Shown: in pieces, positions 11,001 to 23,720 of the stretch
How positions within the stretch are numbered: position 1 is the stretch's first letter
Layout of the letters: each line of letters starts with the position of its first letter
Assembly: GCA_900088475.1 (NCBI GenBank)
Contig: FLMG01001604.1
Span: forward strand, 1 to 50,413
From: Hyphochytrium catenoides
Lineage: Eukaryota; Sar; Hyphochytriomycetes; Hyphochytriales; Hyphochytriaceae
Direction of reading: 5' to 3'
DNA length: 50,413 nt
The notes under the pieces: generated by a model
Told to the model about the DNA's origin: nothing
The model's input: only the letters and a program-made list of their open reading frames with translations
Database searches by the model: none
Program-made: the position numbers and the translations under genes

Positions 11001-14000
11001 ATGGACATTCTTACGGCTCTGGGCGGCCGGCGCGCTCGCAAGGATGTGACGGTGGAGATGCTGGACTATGGCTATGTGGAGCAATGCAACGATGTCGAGG
11101 AGCTCAAGGCCATCCTTGAAGTCCTACGCTCAGGTCATCCCTCGAGCCGCAGTCTCTCCCAAGTCTTTTCTCTTTCTTTCTGTCAGAAGTGTCTCTTTTA
11201 TCGCTTCTACTCAGCTCATAGGCTTTGTCTCTTCTTCCGTGATCTTTCTCTTCTCGCCTCTCTCTTCCCTTCTTTAGCTCCTGCGTCTCTTCACCTTCTG
11301 TTGATTTCTAGCCCTTTGACTTGCTCAAAAATATTTCTCCACAGCTTGCTTGTTCCTTTCCATTATCCCGTTCTCCTCTTCTCTCTCTCCTTCGCTCTCT
11401 CTCTTACTCACGAGTCTCCTTTCTCGCTCTGTCTCTCTCCCTCTCTCTCTTCTGATACACAGGAAAAGAAGGTCGTTATCCAGAGTTAGAGCAAGCAACA
11501 GAGCGGCAGCTTATCTCTCTCCTCCCTGAGGGGGAACGTCAGCGCGTTCTAAGGCTCAAGTCTGGACCCTCCGCGGAGGACGTTCAGGAGGCCAAGAGCC
11601 AGATTGGAGCCTTCCTTGAGGACATCTCCAAGGTCAAAAGACAGTCTCCTGGAATCTTCCGCTCTTCATCTCCTTCTTCTCCCCGTACTTTTCCTGCTGA
11701 GGGTCGTAGATGTGCGTGGCTCTAGGTTTAGTGACATATCATCCTGCGTGTCATCCTCTTCCCTCTCTCATCTCTCCTTCATCCCCATTTCCGCAAGAAG
11801 CAGGGGCTATCCGCCAGAGATCTCACTGGCTTTCGACCGCTCCTATTTTCCAAGCTTCTCAACCCTGTCCCTTGTTCTCCTCTATTGTTCCTCAGGTTGA
11901 TGAACAGCTCAAGCAGACAAAGAGACAAGGCGAGAAGAGTCTTCCACCTGTTAGAGGTACCAGTGGAGACAGTGGCCGTAGCACAAGCAGCATAGCAGAA
12001 AGGGCTGAAGATCGAGGGCAAGAAGTGACGAAACAGGTGAAATAAAATCTTTATATGGGACCTTTCATTTCTCTCTCTGTCTCTTTTCCTCATGTTCTTG
12101 CTACTCTCTCTCTCTCTCTCTGTATCGGTCTCTCTCGCTCTCTCTCTTTCTGCTCACTAAGATGTGCATACAGTCTCTGAGTCGTCAACGGCTTTTGCAT
12201 CGAGGTCGGAAGAAGGCCCTCTCTCTCATTTTTGCCTGGCAACTTATCTATGTCGTCCTCTACTCCTTTGTATCGTTTTCTATTGTTCCTACGTATCTCT
12301 CCATACGCATTCGATCCTGAAATCGAGGACTTGGCAATGTTTGACGTCGCTGTACCCTTGGTTGCGTAGACTGCTCCCTCGCGAATCAGTGCCTATGACT
12401 TTAGAGCGTGGGAAAAGTTTGATGTGGAGAAAGCGGTCGCGGAAGTGGAGCAAGCGGAAGAGATTGAGGAGCAGAGAAAGAAAGAGAACATCAAGCGAGC
12501 AGAGGAGCAGAGAAAAGCGCATGAAAAGAGGAGAAAGAAAGAGCTCGAGGTGAGCAAAAAAGTGCTCCCTCCGAGTTCTCCTTGTCACATTGCCATCCTC
12601 TCAATAAACTTCTTTAACGTTGTCCTGCATTTCTCTAACCTTGTCAGTTTCTTAGTGTGTCTTATCTCTCTGCCAAGCTAATAATACCTCCCCCTCTCTT
12701 GTTCGCGTTGCTCCTTCTTCTTTGCCTCTCTTACATGCTTGCCTTCCGAAGGCCCTGCCGTCCAGGATTAATCTGAACGAGTATTCGGAGGCAGAAATTA
12801 GAGTCCTGGCCACCAGAGAAAAAGAAAAAGGGAACGAATGCTTTAAAGCTGGGGAGCTTGAGGTGAGAATGTAGGTCATAGTACAGTCTTAGCCAGAACG
12901 ATAGTCGTCCAGGATATACAATGGGAACTGTAGTACGCTCAGGGCAACAGGAGGAGAGGGAGAAGACAGCGAGGGACTAGCAGAGGGTATCTGGTCCTTA
13001 AGCTCACCTCATCCTGGCCTTGTAGGAGGCTTTCAGCTACTACTCTCGATCTATTGCGTTGTACGATGGACACGCCGCTGTGTATTGCAACAGAGCTCTA
13101 GTAGCGCTCAAGCAGGAGAACTTCCAGCGAGCAGAGGAAGATTGCACGAGAGCGATAGAGCTGGATCCCGCTTATGTGAAGGTGATACCAGGAGAAAAGA
13201 AGAGTGCTATGACTGTGAAAGTCTGGATTGTCAGAGCTTGAGCCCGGGAACACTATTCAGTGGTGTGGGCGTGTGGGCCTATTCTTCCCTCCTAGTAGCC
13301 TTTCTTAAGTGCTCAAGTTGCAGTCTCTCAATGATAAATCTCTTTGCTACGCATTACCCACTGATTTACTTCTTGTTGTTTGCATCTCTTTGCCTCTCTA
13401 ACTCTCGGCAGGCATGGTCTCGCCGCGGGACTGCTCGACATAAGCGAGGGCGATACGCAGACGCCATCTCGGACTTTAAGCACGCGCTCAGCCTGCAACC
13501 TCAAGCAGCAGATGTTCAGAAGCTGTTACAAGCCGCAGAGAAGAAGTGGAAAGAGGTCGAGGGAGAGACTGCCTCTCTTCCCTCCGACGTGCCTTCCGCT
13601 GACTCCTACATAGCTAACAAGGCACCAACAGAACGGCCAAAAGAGAAGTTTCGACGCGTGTGTATTATCGAGGAGGAGGAAGACGAGGAAACGGAAGAGC
13701 TGGGAGACAATCAGGAGGGTGTTTCAAAGCTGCAGAATGGAAGGCAAGACGGAGAGGAGCGCTCTAGGGCCAAGTCCATAGGCTCCTTGGGTGCTCTCAG
13801 TGTGGACGATGAATATGAGAAGATCAGCGTCAGAGATATTTCCCCATCTCCAAGAACGAGGGTGGAGGGAGAGGATAAAGAGGAAGAAGGCTTCACCAGA
13901 ATCAGTATTCGAGAGCATTCAGACGAAGAGGAGGAAGGCGAAGAGTCGTATGAGTCGCTCCCTGTCTTTCCAGAGGTGAGAGGAACAGAGACAGTGCCGT

Positions 14001-16868
14001 CTACTTGAGCCATTACTGTCTTTCGTTGCATTCTGTGGACCAATCTGTACTCGTTATTGAGAGATCTTTGTTGTGGATACGCTGGCTCGACGTCTTTAGC
14101 CATTCCCCATCTAGTCAGCCATCTCCAGACTCACCTCAATCTCTAGACTGTCTCTTACAAATCTACATGCTGAAATGGGTCTTCTCTCGTTAGGGCGGCA
14201 CTGCCTCCGCAATGAGAAGGTTAAAGATAACGGAAGACGAAGAGTCACAGGAAGAGGAAGTGGACCATGGGAGAGCTGATACCAGCTGGGAAGCGAGGGT
14301 TCAAGAGGCTAGGAGGAAGAAGGCTGAGGGCAACAGTTTAGCCCAAGCGGGAAGAAGGAAGGAGGCAATCGAGTGCTATTCTATAGCCATAGATCAGCTC
14401 GTGTTGTGCCCGCAAGAAGAGGTTATTGACGATCTTGTCGCCCTATATAGCAATAGGGCAGCCTGCTTCCTACAGCCCCTTCCATCTTCTATGTCCAATA
14501 GCTCTCCCGCACCTTCTTCTTACAACAAGGCTATAGAAGATTGCAATCGAGCGTTATTGTTAAATAAGAGCGCAGCCAAAGCTCTGCTTCGCCGGGGATT
14601 AGCAAAGATGGCTCTTGGACGATGGGGAAGCGCAGAGGAAGACTTTGGAAGCTTTCTATCTCTTTCTGCAAACCAGGCTCCTCTACCCGGAGTGACTGCA
14701 GAAATGGTAACTACTGCCAAGGAGTCACTTGCTAAAGTGCAGCAGGAGAGAGCGCGAGAGCGCGGGGTCGAAGATAAAGAGGCGGGCGCTGGGGATGTGA
14801 ATGGGAATAAGGTAAGGCGGCAGTTATGACGGCGTCCCTCAGCCTTCGTGAGCCGAAGTTGTATATGAGTGCAACTGCATTCTTGTTATTCTGGTTTGTT
14901 AACTTCTATTTCAAGAGTAATGCCAAAGCTAAGGCGCAGTGTCCCCAGGGAGAAGGAGAGAAGGAGGCTCAGACTGTCTCTCAAGTCCACCGAAGGGAGA
15001 AGACTGTCGAAAAGACAAACAAACAGGAAGAATCAGAAGAGGAGAAAAACAAAGGGAACGCCTGCTTTAAAGATGGAGATCTCTCTGGAGCTCTTCGACA
15101 TTATTCCACCTCCCTTTCTCTTCATCCAACAAACTTAGCGAGCAGATGCAATAGGGCTATGGTCTGGCTCAAGATGGAGAAGTATCAAGAAGCAGCGGAA
15201 GATTGTTCGCAGGTACTAAGAGCCGAACAAGGGAATATCAAGGTATGCCTCTTTTAAGAAAGAATAGTAGAGATAAGCGCCTGCTTCCCAAATCCGAAGA
15301 GTAGGCTGGAGGTCCGAATTGTCTGTCTCTCTGTCTTCTTTTTACTACTATACTCCTTGGGGGGGGGAGGGGGGAGATTCCGAACCGGCCTTTGTGGCTC
15401 TGCTATTTCTTACCTGCTGTCACCACTAACAGTGATCCTGCTAACCTCTGTCTTCCAGGCCCTCTACCGTCGAGGCGTAGCACATCTCCACATGGAGAAC
15501 TATAGAGATGCAGTTGGAGACTTTGAGGCATTACTAACGCTGGAACCTGAGAACAAACAGGCCAAAAGCCAACTCTCTATCGCCTTGGACCGTGCAAAGA
15601 AGCGGCAGACCGGTTCCCCTCCTTCTGCCCCGCCTCCGTCCACTCCTATTGCGACTAAAAGAGAAAAAGACACAAAGAGTACAAGAATCATTTTAGAAGA
15701 GACAGCAACGAGCGATCAACTGGTGAGAGACGACAAACAACACAACGAACCGCCAAAGACTCGACACCCAGCTCCACCCACAGCATCAAGACGGGTGGAG
15801 GCGAAAGGAAAGGTTGATACAGAGAAGGCTCTGGCGGCTGTAAGAGCCAGATCATCGGGTTCTACGTTCTCCACACCAAAGACTTCTACGGAGTATGAGC
15901 GCGCCTGGAAGACTCTTCACGGAGATTTACAAGCTTTCCATAGATATCTTAAGGTACGCCATGAAAACCAATGATTTCAGGTGGAGGTGGACGTAGCGAC
16001 TTGGATCGTACGAAGAGGCGAAAGAACCGAAGCACGGCTACTTCTGTCACTGGACCTTATCTTTATTTTTTGTTCTCTAGATGGTTCCTCCCAGTCGGTA
16101 CCCTCGACTGTTCAAATATTCCTTCAATGCCGACATATTCTCCACCATTCTAACTACTCTTCAAGAGTATACGGCAAGGTATGTAGAGCGCCACTGTCTC
16201 ATTCTACCATTACGTCTGGTCAGGCTTTCCGGCGCTTGCCTGACATTTCTTAGTACGTGACGACATCCCGCTAAGACAAGAGGCGATCTGGTCATTGTTA
16301 CCTCTCATCTCGGGCTCCTTCCGTCTTGGCACTGCTAGTCGCCCCATTCCTTTCACCCTTTGGTCTGTCTTAATCTTTGGAATATTGACTAACAGGCCTG
16401 TCATTTTACCCTCATTATGCAGCGAGGACCCGGCCTTTACTCTAGATCTCTTAGACCAGTTGACGAAGGTCAATCGCTTCACTATGGCAATTGCCTTCCT
16501 TACGCCAGCGGACAAAGAAGGTCAGTAGCGAGTGTCCACCCCGCTTTGCTCTGTGTCCTCGCTCTCTATTGTCTCTACTTTCTTTCTAGAATGTCTTTTT
16601 CATTTCATCGTTTGGGGGTTTACGCCGCGCTGTGATAGCCGTGCCCCTAGTCCCTCTTTGGTTCGACATAATGGTAGTCATTGGACTCTCTTGGGACTTC
16701 AAAGTATGGTCCTCATGGGCATGCTGTTCTAGTCTTCTATGTCGGGTGGTTCTCACGCATCTTGCTTCACCAGCACTAGGCGCTGTCTTCGGTCAGCTCG
16801 AACGGGTGGGCGAGGAGATTCTCCCGAAAGAGGCAATCGAGGACGTCAAGCGCCATTATGGACACTGA
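11001..16868 (+). CDS. SPAG1: SPAG1-like dynein axonemal assembly factor (TPR, RPAP3_C)
   Basis: Thirteen exons join in phase to 1059 aa: 11001-11133, 11463-11632, 11896-12036, 12370-12549, 12752-12862, 13026-13181, 13412-13975, 14194-14811, 14916-15242, 15459-15953, 16081-16178, 16423-16520 and 16780-16868. The N-terminus carries the SPAG1 signature (LDYGYVEQCNDVEEL, then KEGRYPELE), followed by AYDFRAWEKFDVEK and a charged coiled coil. Three TPR blocks follow: about 228-340 (TREKEKGNECFKAGE), about 513-620 (KKAEGNSLAQAGR) and about 735-850 (NKGNACFKDGDLSGALRHY). The last 110 residues match the RPAP3_C domain (YPRLFKYSFNADIF, VNRFTMAIAFL). SPAG1/DNAAF13 bridges HSP70/HSP90 to RUVBL proteins during cytoplasmic preassembly of axonemal dynein arms. 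Acidic linkers (EEEEDEEE) separate the TPR blocks. Human SPAG1 is about 930 aa. RPAP3 is the alternative, but the N-terminus favours SPAG1. Confidence 0.93.
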
Positions 16869-17196
16869 ATATTATTTGAGGCGGACTGATGTCCTGTAAG
16901 CCGAATTAGCTAGGACATAGTATGTGATAGCACTTGGTAGCTCTTCGCCAGTTAGAGAAGCCACGTTGTGAGGCGAAGTGTCACTTTGTAGACCACAGGG
17001 CACCTGTGAAGCTATTAGACCTCGAAGAGCGACGCCCTAATGTATTAATAGAAGAGTCATCATTCTCTAAAGCAATAGCCTCGTTACAAGGGCTAGAGAG
17101 GACAGGGAGGTGCCAGACAAGGAGATTGAACGGTCACCTATCAGGATGATGGAGGTAAGAGCGCCCTTAGTGTGAGACACGCAGGGGCCTTTCAAA
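16869..17196. other. Convergent 3' intergenic spacer
   Basis: 328 bases lie between the SPAG1-like stop and the stop of the minus-strand TVP15-like gene. It must hold both 3' UTRs. An open 71-codon plus frame at 16934-17149 shows no family features. Confidence 0.6.
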
Positions 17197-18847
17197 TTAC
17201 GGGTTTGGATACATCCAACTGGGCAGGTTGCGGTCTTTAGGTGGTGCAGCTGGCTGGCTCACAGCCGCAGTAGGGACCACAGACACGTCCTGCGGAGGCT
17301 GAGGAGGAGGAACATTGCTTCCTCTTCCTCCCCATCCCCCCGTGTTCCATAGATTGAAGCCTCCGAAGCGTGATGAAGAGCTAGTGGCGGGCTGTTGCTG
17401 CTGTTGCGGCTGCTCAGTAGCTGCTGGCTTTGCAGATGCAGCGAACCATCGGTTACTACGGAAGGAGTAGAAGGGAAGAGTCAGCTGTTAGCCATGTTCC
17501 TGACCATGACTCTGCCCATCCTTATCGTTCCATCTTTTGTTTCTCACGACTCTCTGAAGTAAGGAATGGTACTTGCCCCCACCCTTCTCCAATCCTTGTT
17601 CTTCACCTCGTTGTGTCTCATTTCTGTCTTCTTCACTTCTCCACTGGGCTTACCCTGAAGCGTCCTTGGGCTTTGGAGGTGGTGCAGCGTTGTTCCCCGT
17701 GATGAAAATGGCCATCAGATGAATGACGCCAACACCGATGCAACAGCCGCCGACGATGGACACAACGACGAAGCCTTGACCGCCCGAACCAGCTGTATCA
17801 GAAGGGAGTTGGGGTGAGAAGTAAGAAGATGGGTTTGAGAAGACAGTGAAGAGGCACAATTTAGTACGTAATATGGCGGTATGAAGCGCTAGCCAGGGAG
17901 AAGAGGAATCAAGCGCCAACGCAGTGCCTGTGCAACGCTTGGAAAATGGGTGATAACTACTTTGGTGCAGAGTTTTGTCGTACCGTTTGATAGTCCGATG
18001 ATTGCTGTCAAAGTACCGCCGCTGAGAGGGGGAGAGGAGGAGGGTGGTTTAGGAAGAACGCCGAAGCAGTGAGGTGAGGCAAACAAGCGCTTCTCTGATA
18101 TCTTCCTCTTGCCCTTTGAGTTCCATCGCTGACGCCGAACTTATTATCATTCTATATAGAGAGCTTTATCTTTCTGTCTCCCTGTCGTTTCCGCTCTCCA
18201 CCTCTCCGACCCTTATCTTCCTATTACCGCTCTATTGAGTTGATACAGAGCATCTGCTGCCTGCTTGCCCCACATGGCACAGTACTTACACTAGGTTCAT
18301 AATGGCTCTGCCAACCCTGTAGCGTAGAAAGCCAAAGTAGAAGAAGTACCATTCCCAAAAGAACTCCGCCAGGAAGAGCAGAAAGCCAAAGAGTCTGCAT
18401 AACCAAAGAGAAGAAAAAAAGAAGGCAGAGGATAGGCGACGCACGCATCAGGTGGTGACATTCAGCTGGTAGACGGGACAAAGATGGCACGGGCCAGGGG
18501 GAGCGAAGGTGCCACGGTCCACAGCGGAAAACAACGGTCAAGGGACGAAGAAAAGCGAAAAGAGAGATGTCAACTTAACCCATCCTCAAAGCGAAGAAGA
18601 TAGTCAAAGAGAGGTCTCGTGCCTGTTCTTATGCCTGTGCTACTTACATTCCTAAGAAACACATGCAGGCAAATGATGTTGCCCCCTGTAGGTCAGAAAC
18701 GCCATTCGCTTTTGGGACTACATAACTGAACCCGGAGCCCGAGATCAGCATCAGGCAAGCAGATGTGAGAAGTGCTAGAACACGAATCATCACCCTGAAG
18801 CAGGGGACGGTGCAGAGAGGCTCTGGCGCAGGACTGCTCTCCCCCAT
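17197..18847 (-). CDS. COPI-associated / TVP15-like four-span membrane protein
   Basis: Five exons join in phase on the minus strand: 18847-18648, 18394-18290, 18021-17984, 17792-17654 and 17455-17197, giving 246 aa. Four hydrophobic stretches are visible: about residues 20-40 (MIRVLALLTSACLML), 60-85 (ILFGFLLFLAEFFWEWYFF), 100-115 (AIMNLVGGTLTAIIGL) and 123-145 (VVVSIVGGCCIGVGVIHLM). Between the second and third lies GFLRYRVGRAIMNL, the feature I associate with the COPI-associated/TVP15 family of late Golgi vesicle proteins. The C-terminal 100 residues are Pro/Gln/Gly-rich, cytosolic by inference, and end in SWMYPNP. The exon structure is secure because every phase closes. The family name rests on topology and one motif, so another tetraspan vesicle protein is possible. 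Confidence 0.75.
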
Positions 18848-20358
18848 CTTGGCGCTGATGGACTGAAGTAAGCTAACTAAAGACGCCTTAGGAAATGAAA
18901 GAGACGCTGGTGAGGGGCTGATGGTCTATGCCGCTCCACTTTCTACGTCGATCTCCTAAAGTGAAGCCTTGCCCACACAGCGGATGAGATGTAGACACTG
19001 ATAGGGACATATACTGCCCCTGACGAAGGCCCGTTGACTCGTTATGTCTCAGATAACCGTCCCCTTATGCCCTCTCCTTCTCTTCACTTCGTATTGGCGG
19101 TCTTCTCTTGCTCCGTTGGCTCTCCTTCCTTTCTCTGGCGCGGCGCCGTCCTATCAATGGTCTGCTGCCATCGCTGGACCTTCCTTATCCTCTTGCTTTC
19201 TCGCTCTCTCTCACTTACCGTGGCCATGGCTCTTCGTCTGCGCTCTCTGTTTAGTTGGCGCCAGTGTATTGTTCCTTCTGAAGGCCACTCTGTCTCGCAT
19301 GCTTTCCTCCTCTCATGGCTCTTTGTGCAGTCAAGAGGGCACGTTAGGTAACCACCTTTTCAGTTCTCCTCCAGGACTCTCATAAATTGTTGTCTTGGCT
19401 TTATTTACGGTCGCGGGGAAGTGTATTGTACCTTGCTGCCAGCTAATTCTGAAGAGAGGTAATAAGGCGTAAGGCCTTACATGTATTTCCGGTCTACAGG
19501 ATACCAGTTAGGTACTTTGCATACAGCAGTCGGCATGGCCGTATCCGGAACCCAAAGCCAGAACTTAATTAAGGATGCATTCTCAATAATCCATCAGAGC
19601 TGACATAGGTGTTTGCATGTAATTTTTATAAGTGTAGTTTTCAGTGATCATCCAGAGTGGTGCATTGATTATTGAGTGAAAGAATGAACAGAAACCATCG
19701 ATTGTGGAAACGAAGCGTGCAGATTAGATTTACGGATTCGGGATAAATGGAGAAATAAAGGAGAAGTGGTGAAGTGGTGAATGTTTGTTATTGAAGGGAT
19801 GGAGAGATTATCGAGGATTACTTCATCAACTGAGACCGATTCAGAGTTGGGGTGGTAGTGGGAGTGCGTTGAGGCCGATAATAAGGTGCAGTGAAGAGAC
19901 CATTGCCCATAATCAATGTACCACGCCCGATCACCGAAAACTACTATGTTTGCTCTGATGCATTATTTCGGTTTTCTCGAGCTTGAACAATTTTCTTGGT
20001 TTCTAAATTCCGCGCCAAAATTTACAGATTTGAGAGTCTTGATTGTGGATTTGTCAGAGATTCTGATGCGTCCCATGCAGACTGCAGACCGCCAGTTTAT
20101 GATAAGTGAAGATTGAAGCCTTGGGTCAAGGCTTGAAGGGGCCGAGGGTTAGACTGCTACGAGATGAAATACTAGTTTGATATACCGGCGTTGGCAAGCC
20201 TGCCCGTCTGGGGTTAGTGAATGTTGACGTCGCTCTTTGCACCCGGGCCATGATTTGTTCTGTCGATGGACTAGGCAAAAGCATGCTATGTTGGCTCAGC
20301 GTAGACTCGGAAGAGAGAACTTAAACCATCTAGAGCTGAGCTCTGGTCATATCAAGAT
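18848..20358. other. Divergent intergenic region, possible small hydrophobic ORF
   Basis: This is the upstream region of the TVP15-like (minus) and HROB-like (plus) genes. At 19044-19385 the plus strand has a 113-codon frame rich in Leu/Ser/Ala with two hydrophobic stretches. I recognise no family, and pyrimidine bias alone could produce it. From about 19390 to 20340 the DNA is more AT-rich and I see no gene in it. Confidence 0.45.
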
Positions 20359-23308
20359 ATGACTGATGGCGGTGTTGCTAACGCTGGCAAAAGGCGTAAC
20401 AGGAGTCAGACCAGAATACCTGGTCCAGTAGGTACTGAGAGCACCTTACAGCGAGTCCACTCAGTCAAACTAATAGCCCGGCCCTTGAAGGTTCATTACC
20501 AGCAAGGGGTAGAAGAGAAGGCGCCGGCTGGAGTGACCCCAGGAGTGACTTTATCCCTAGACCAGATAGTGCTGAGAGGTACGCAAACAGAAGAGCTACC
20601 TTCAAGGTCAAAGTGCTTTATGGTCGTTCGCCCTCTGTCGTTGTCCTCTTCTGATCCAGGCTTTCTCATCCTCTTTACTAAATCTTTTATTTATCTGCTA
20701 CTGATGTCTAGCCGACGGCCGGATCTCGTTGAGGTGGATGATGACGAACCTCCAGGAGAGGAAGGCGCCTCAGAGCTCAAGGTAGACATCAAATATGTGC
20801 TTCCGCTCAGCCAAGACAACGATAGCTGACTTCGAACTGTTAGAGAATATGGCTCTTGGTTTTCAAAGACTTGGACATTCCTGCCCGTGTCGGACCCTCG
20901 GGAGGTAGGACTCCGCATCTGCTGCTTCTGCCCCGCGCCTTTGTCCAGCTTCTTTCCTCTTATGCCCCAAACTATCTGCCTTATCTAAACGTTCTTCCTT
21001 GTACTTCTCCCTCTCTTCATCCTCCCATCCCCCATTACCTACTGCTGATTATGGGTGATGTCCTGGTTCCTTCTCTCCTCGTCTTCTATCTCCTTCTGGC
21101 TAACGGCCATTTATCCTTTCGTGAAGATGTAAGCCTTACCCACTGATGAGTTCGTTGATGCTGGTCAGGGTTCATACTAGAGCGAGTTCCTAGAGCCTTT
21201 CAGTACACTGCCAAGTACATCCACGATGGCGGCTACAAGGGCAAGATACCTCAGGTAAAATGCAACACGAGAGAATTGTAGGACCTGAAGAGAGCTGGAC
21301 GTCAGAGGCAAGATGATGTTATTCTAAGGTTATGAGCTAATCCATCAGATACTTAGTGCTCGACCGCGCCTCTCTTAGCGCTGCCTCCTAACCCGTAACC
21401 CCTGCATGTCATGCTATGTATTGCGTCCGCAGGCCATCCTCATCATCAAATCCCTTCGAATAACAGATTCACAGGAGGCCCTGGCCCTTCTGTCTGACTA
21501 TCAAGGTGGTGAGATAGAGTCATACTTCCATCGAAAGGTGGTGGAGGAGCACGGTAGCGGTGGCAGGAAAAGAGGAGGAGACGCGGCCAACAATGACCTC
21601 AGCGTCGGGTCCATTCTCATTCTCCGTCAAGTGTCTGTGTTCACCCCGGTAACCGGAAGGCATTATCTCAACGTCACATCAGACAACGTCGTCCGTATCT
21701 TCTCGTCTTCCTCTTCTACGTTGGAGGACGCTGACGGAGAACTGTTCCGCGCTACCCCACGGAGCCGCTCATTTCTGGCTGGGAATTATCAGAACCTACC
21801 TCCGTAAGTGATAGTCTCCGTTTGTTGCTTATTTATTATTGCCTCCGCTCTGCTAGCTCCTCGTTAAGAATCCGATTAGCTGTGGTGTCCTTCCAACCAT
21901 CAATCCTGCACTTTTAGGTCCTCATTCGCAGTCATTCATGATGGTTCTGGAGTTCATTTTGTCCATCTATAGCAGTCACTTCACTCCCACAATAGTAACC
22001 TGACGCATCTCCCTTCCCGTGATCTACTCTTCTCTGAAACCATTCTCTCACGCATGCGATAAGGCCCAATCCACCACAGGAAAGTCGAGCTTCTCTGTCA
22101 TCCTCCGTCCTCAATCCTGAGCAGTTTGTCACTCCGCGGACCTCAGGCGCTGGGTTCTCGATGGGCAGCGGTAATGATTCCAGTGACAGGGCCGAAGCCA
22201 TGGGGAAAGAGAAAGATGCGGTAGATCTAGAACAGAGATCTTCCCAGCTCCGAAATTTTGACAGAAGCCGTCGGCTGGACTCTGAGCCCTCGCATGTAGC
22301 CCAAAGAAGGAGAATGGAGTATGGAGGTTGGTTGAGCAATCTTTGGAGACCCCCAGCACCCTTTGGTTTGCCCCTGGTGTTTCTGTTCCAAGCTCCCGTC
22401 TTCCTTACTCCCGCTATTCTCCTTGTTAGTCAGTTTATCGTTGTCTTCCTTTACCTCTGCCACATGTTACTCTGCCCTCTCTGGCTAAGGATGTCTCCTT
22501 TGACAGTCATGATTCTAAATATAGGTCTTTCCATATTTATTTCTCAGGTCTCATAGGTCAGACGGTTACCTTGCCCCAAAGGCTTGGTCTCCATAAGGAA
22601 GAGAGAGGAGATAAGGAGAACGAGGGAGAACAGGATGGCTCAACAATGCTTCGGCAACGGCTTCGTCCTCAGCCGCGGACAACTATCAACAGCATTAGAG
22701 TGAGAGAAGAGAGCCGAAGTCGACCTCTCGTCTCATCTCCCTCCCCTACCCCGCCACCTTTATTTGACTTTCTTCCTAGCGCTGAGGAGGAGATCAACGC
22801 CCTCTTTGAAGAGGAAGGGGGAGTCCAGATATTGCACCCTCCGACTCCTACCCAGAGCTTTGCACCATCACAGACCTCACAGCTAGCGAACCGTCATGAC
22901 AATGACGTCAATAAAGCAAGTCAAAAAGAGAGAAGGGCTCCAACAGGGAGATCGCCTCCTTCGAGAGATCACGCCTCACCTTCCATCAACGCTCCCCTAT
23001 TCCCGGTAAGAAGACCCTCTGGAACGGAAGGAGAGACAACAAAGTCAACTGAAGAAGTAGTGCAGAGTACGCCGCCATCTCAGGCATCGGCTCTTAATTC
23101 CTTCCCTTCTCACAAGCCTCCTCTCCCACCTGCCAGGCAGAGGTGGTCACACATCCCCCCTGCTCCGCTCTCCTCTCCTTCGCCGAGAGCTTCCACAGCA
23201 GGGTCAAACACTACTCACGCTGTTGCGCCGTCAGCGGCAGAGAGTGAAGTCCAACGGGTTTGGAGTCAGGTCAATGACGATGATCTGGACCTTCTTGACG
23301 AAGATTAG
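20359..23308 (+). CDS. HROB: HROB-like (MCM8IP) homologous recombination OB-fold protein
   Basis: A seven-exon model closes in phase: 20359-20606, 20712-20781, 20844-20904, 21181-21254, 21433-21803, about 22085-22365 and 22548-23308, giving about 621 aa. The fifth exon carries the diagnostic OB domain: KIPQAILIIKSL, a polar loop, then GSILILRQVSVF and RHYLNVTSDNVVRI. This matches the HROB family pattern of a lysine/valine strand followed by hYLNVT. Upstream, DIPARVGPSG resembles the FPGPAG element preceding the domain. The C-terminal exon is Pro/Ser-rich and ends in an acidic DDDLDLLDED. HROB loads or activates the MCM8-MCM9 helicase during recombination repair. The splice sites around the sixth exon are the weakest part (donor at 22326 or 22365, acceptor at 22085 uncertain). 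Human HROB is about 650 aa. Confidence 0.83.
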
Positions 23309-23720
23309 ATTTCGACTGCCTTGTGGATATAGGCGGGAAGAGTGACAAACCAGAGGCTGCGACGAGCGACAAGAAGAAGTGACTGTGCAGCTTGTTTCCG
23401 AGCAGTTAGCCCGCTAACCATCGCCATAGGGCAGCGGGTAATCAACAAATGGGACCTTCTCTAAACTCTACCTTAGGATGGCCAATGGCAATGTGTGGCT
23501 TGCGTCTGGAACTTCGACTTCTGTCCAATAAATTATTTATGATCATCCTTTCTAACATTAATCGCCTCACAAGAAGGAATGAGCAGATCTGCCAAGGCTT
23601 CCTCTCTTTTACTCTTCAACTCTCCTCCTGTGAGCATCTCTTCAACTTCTCCCTTCCGAGCCTCTCTCAGTTGACATCTTTTCCGCTGTTCCTCTCCTCT
23701 TTCCGATGGTCAAAATCTAT
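23309..23720. other. Convergent 3' intergenic spacer
   Basis: 412 bases lie between the HROB-like stop and the VPS11 stop. It contains an aataaat motif near 23530 that could serve HROB polyadenylation. No other feature is seen. Confidence 0.5.

Noticed and set aside
19034-19385. Small hydrophobic plus-strand proteins in two frames
   Set aside because: Two overlapping frames are equally open and pyrimidine-rich, as expected from CT bias. No family or splice context supports either.
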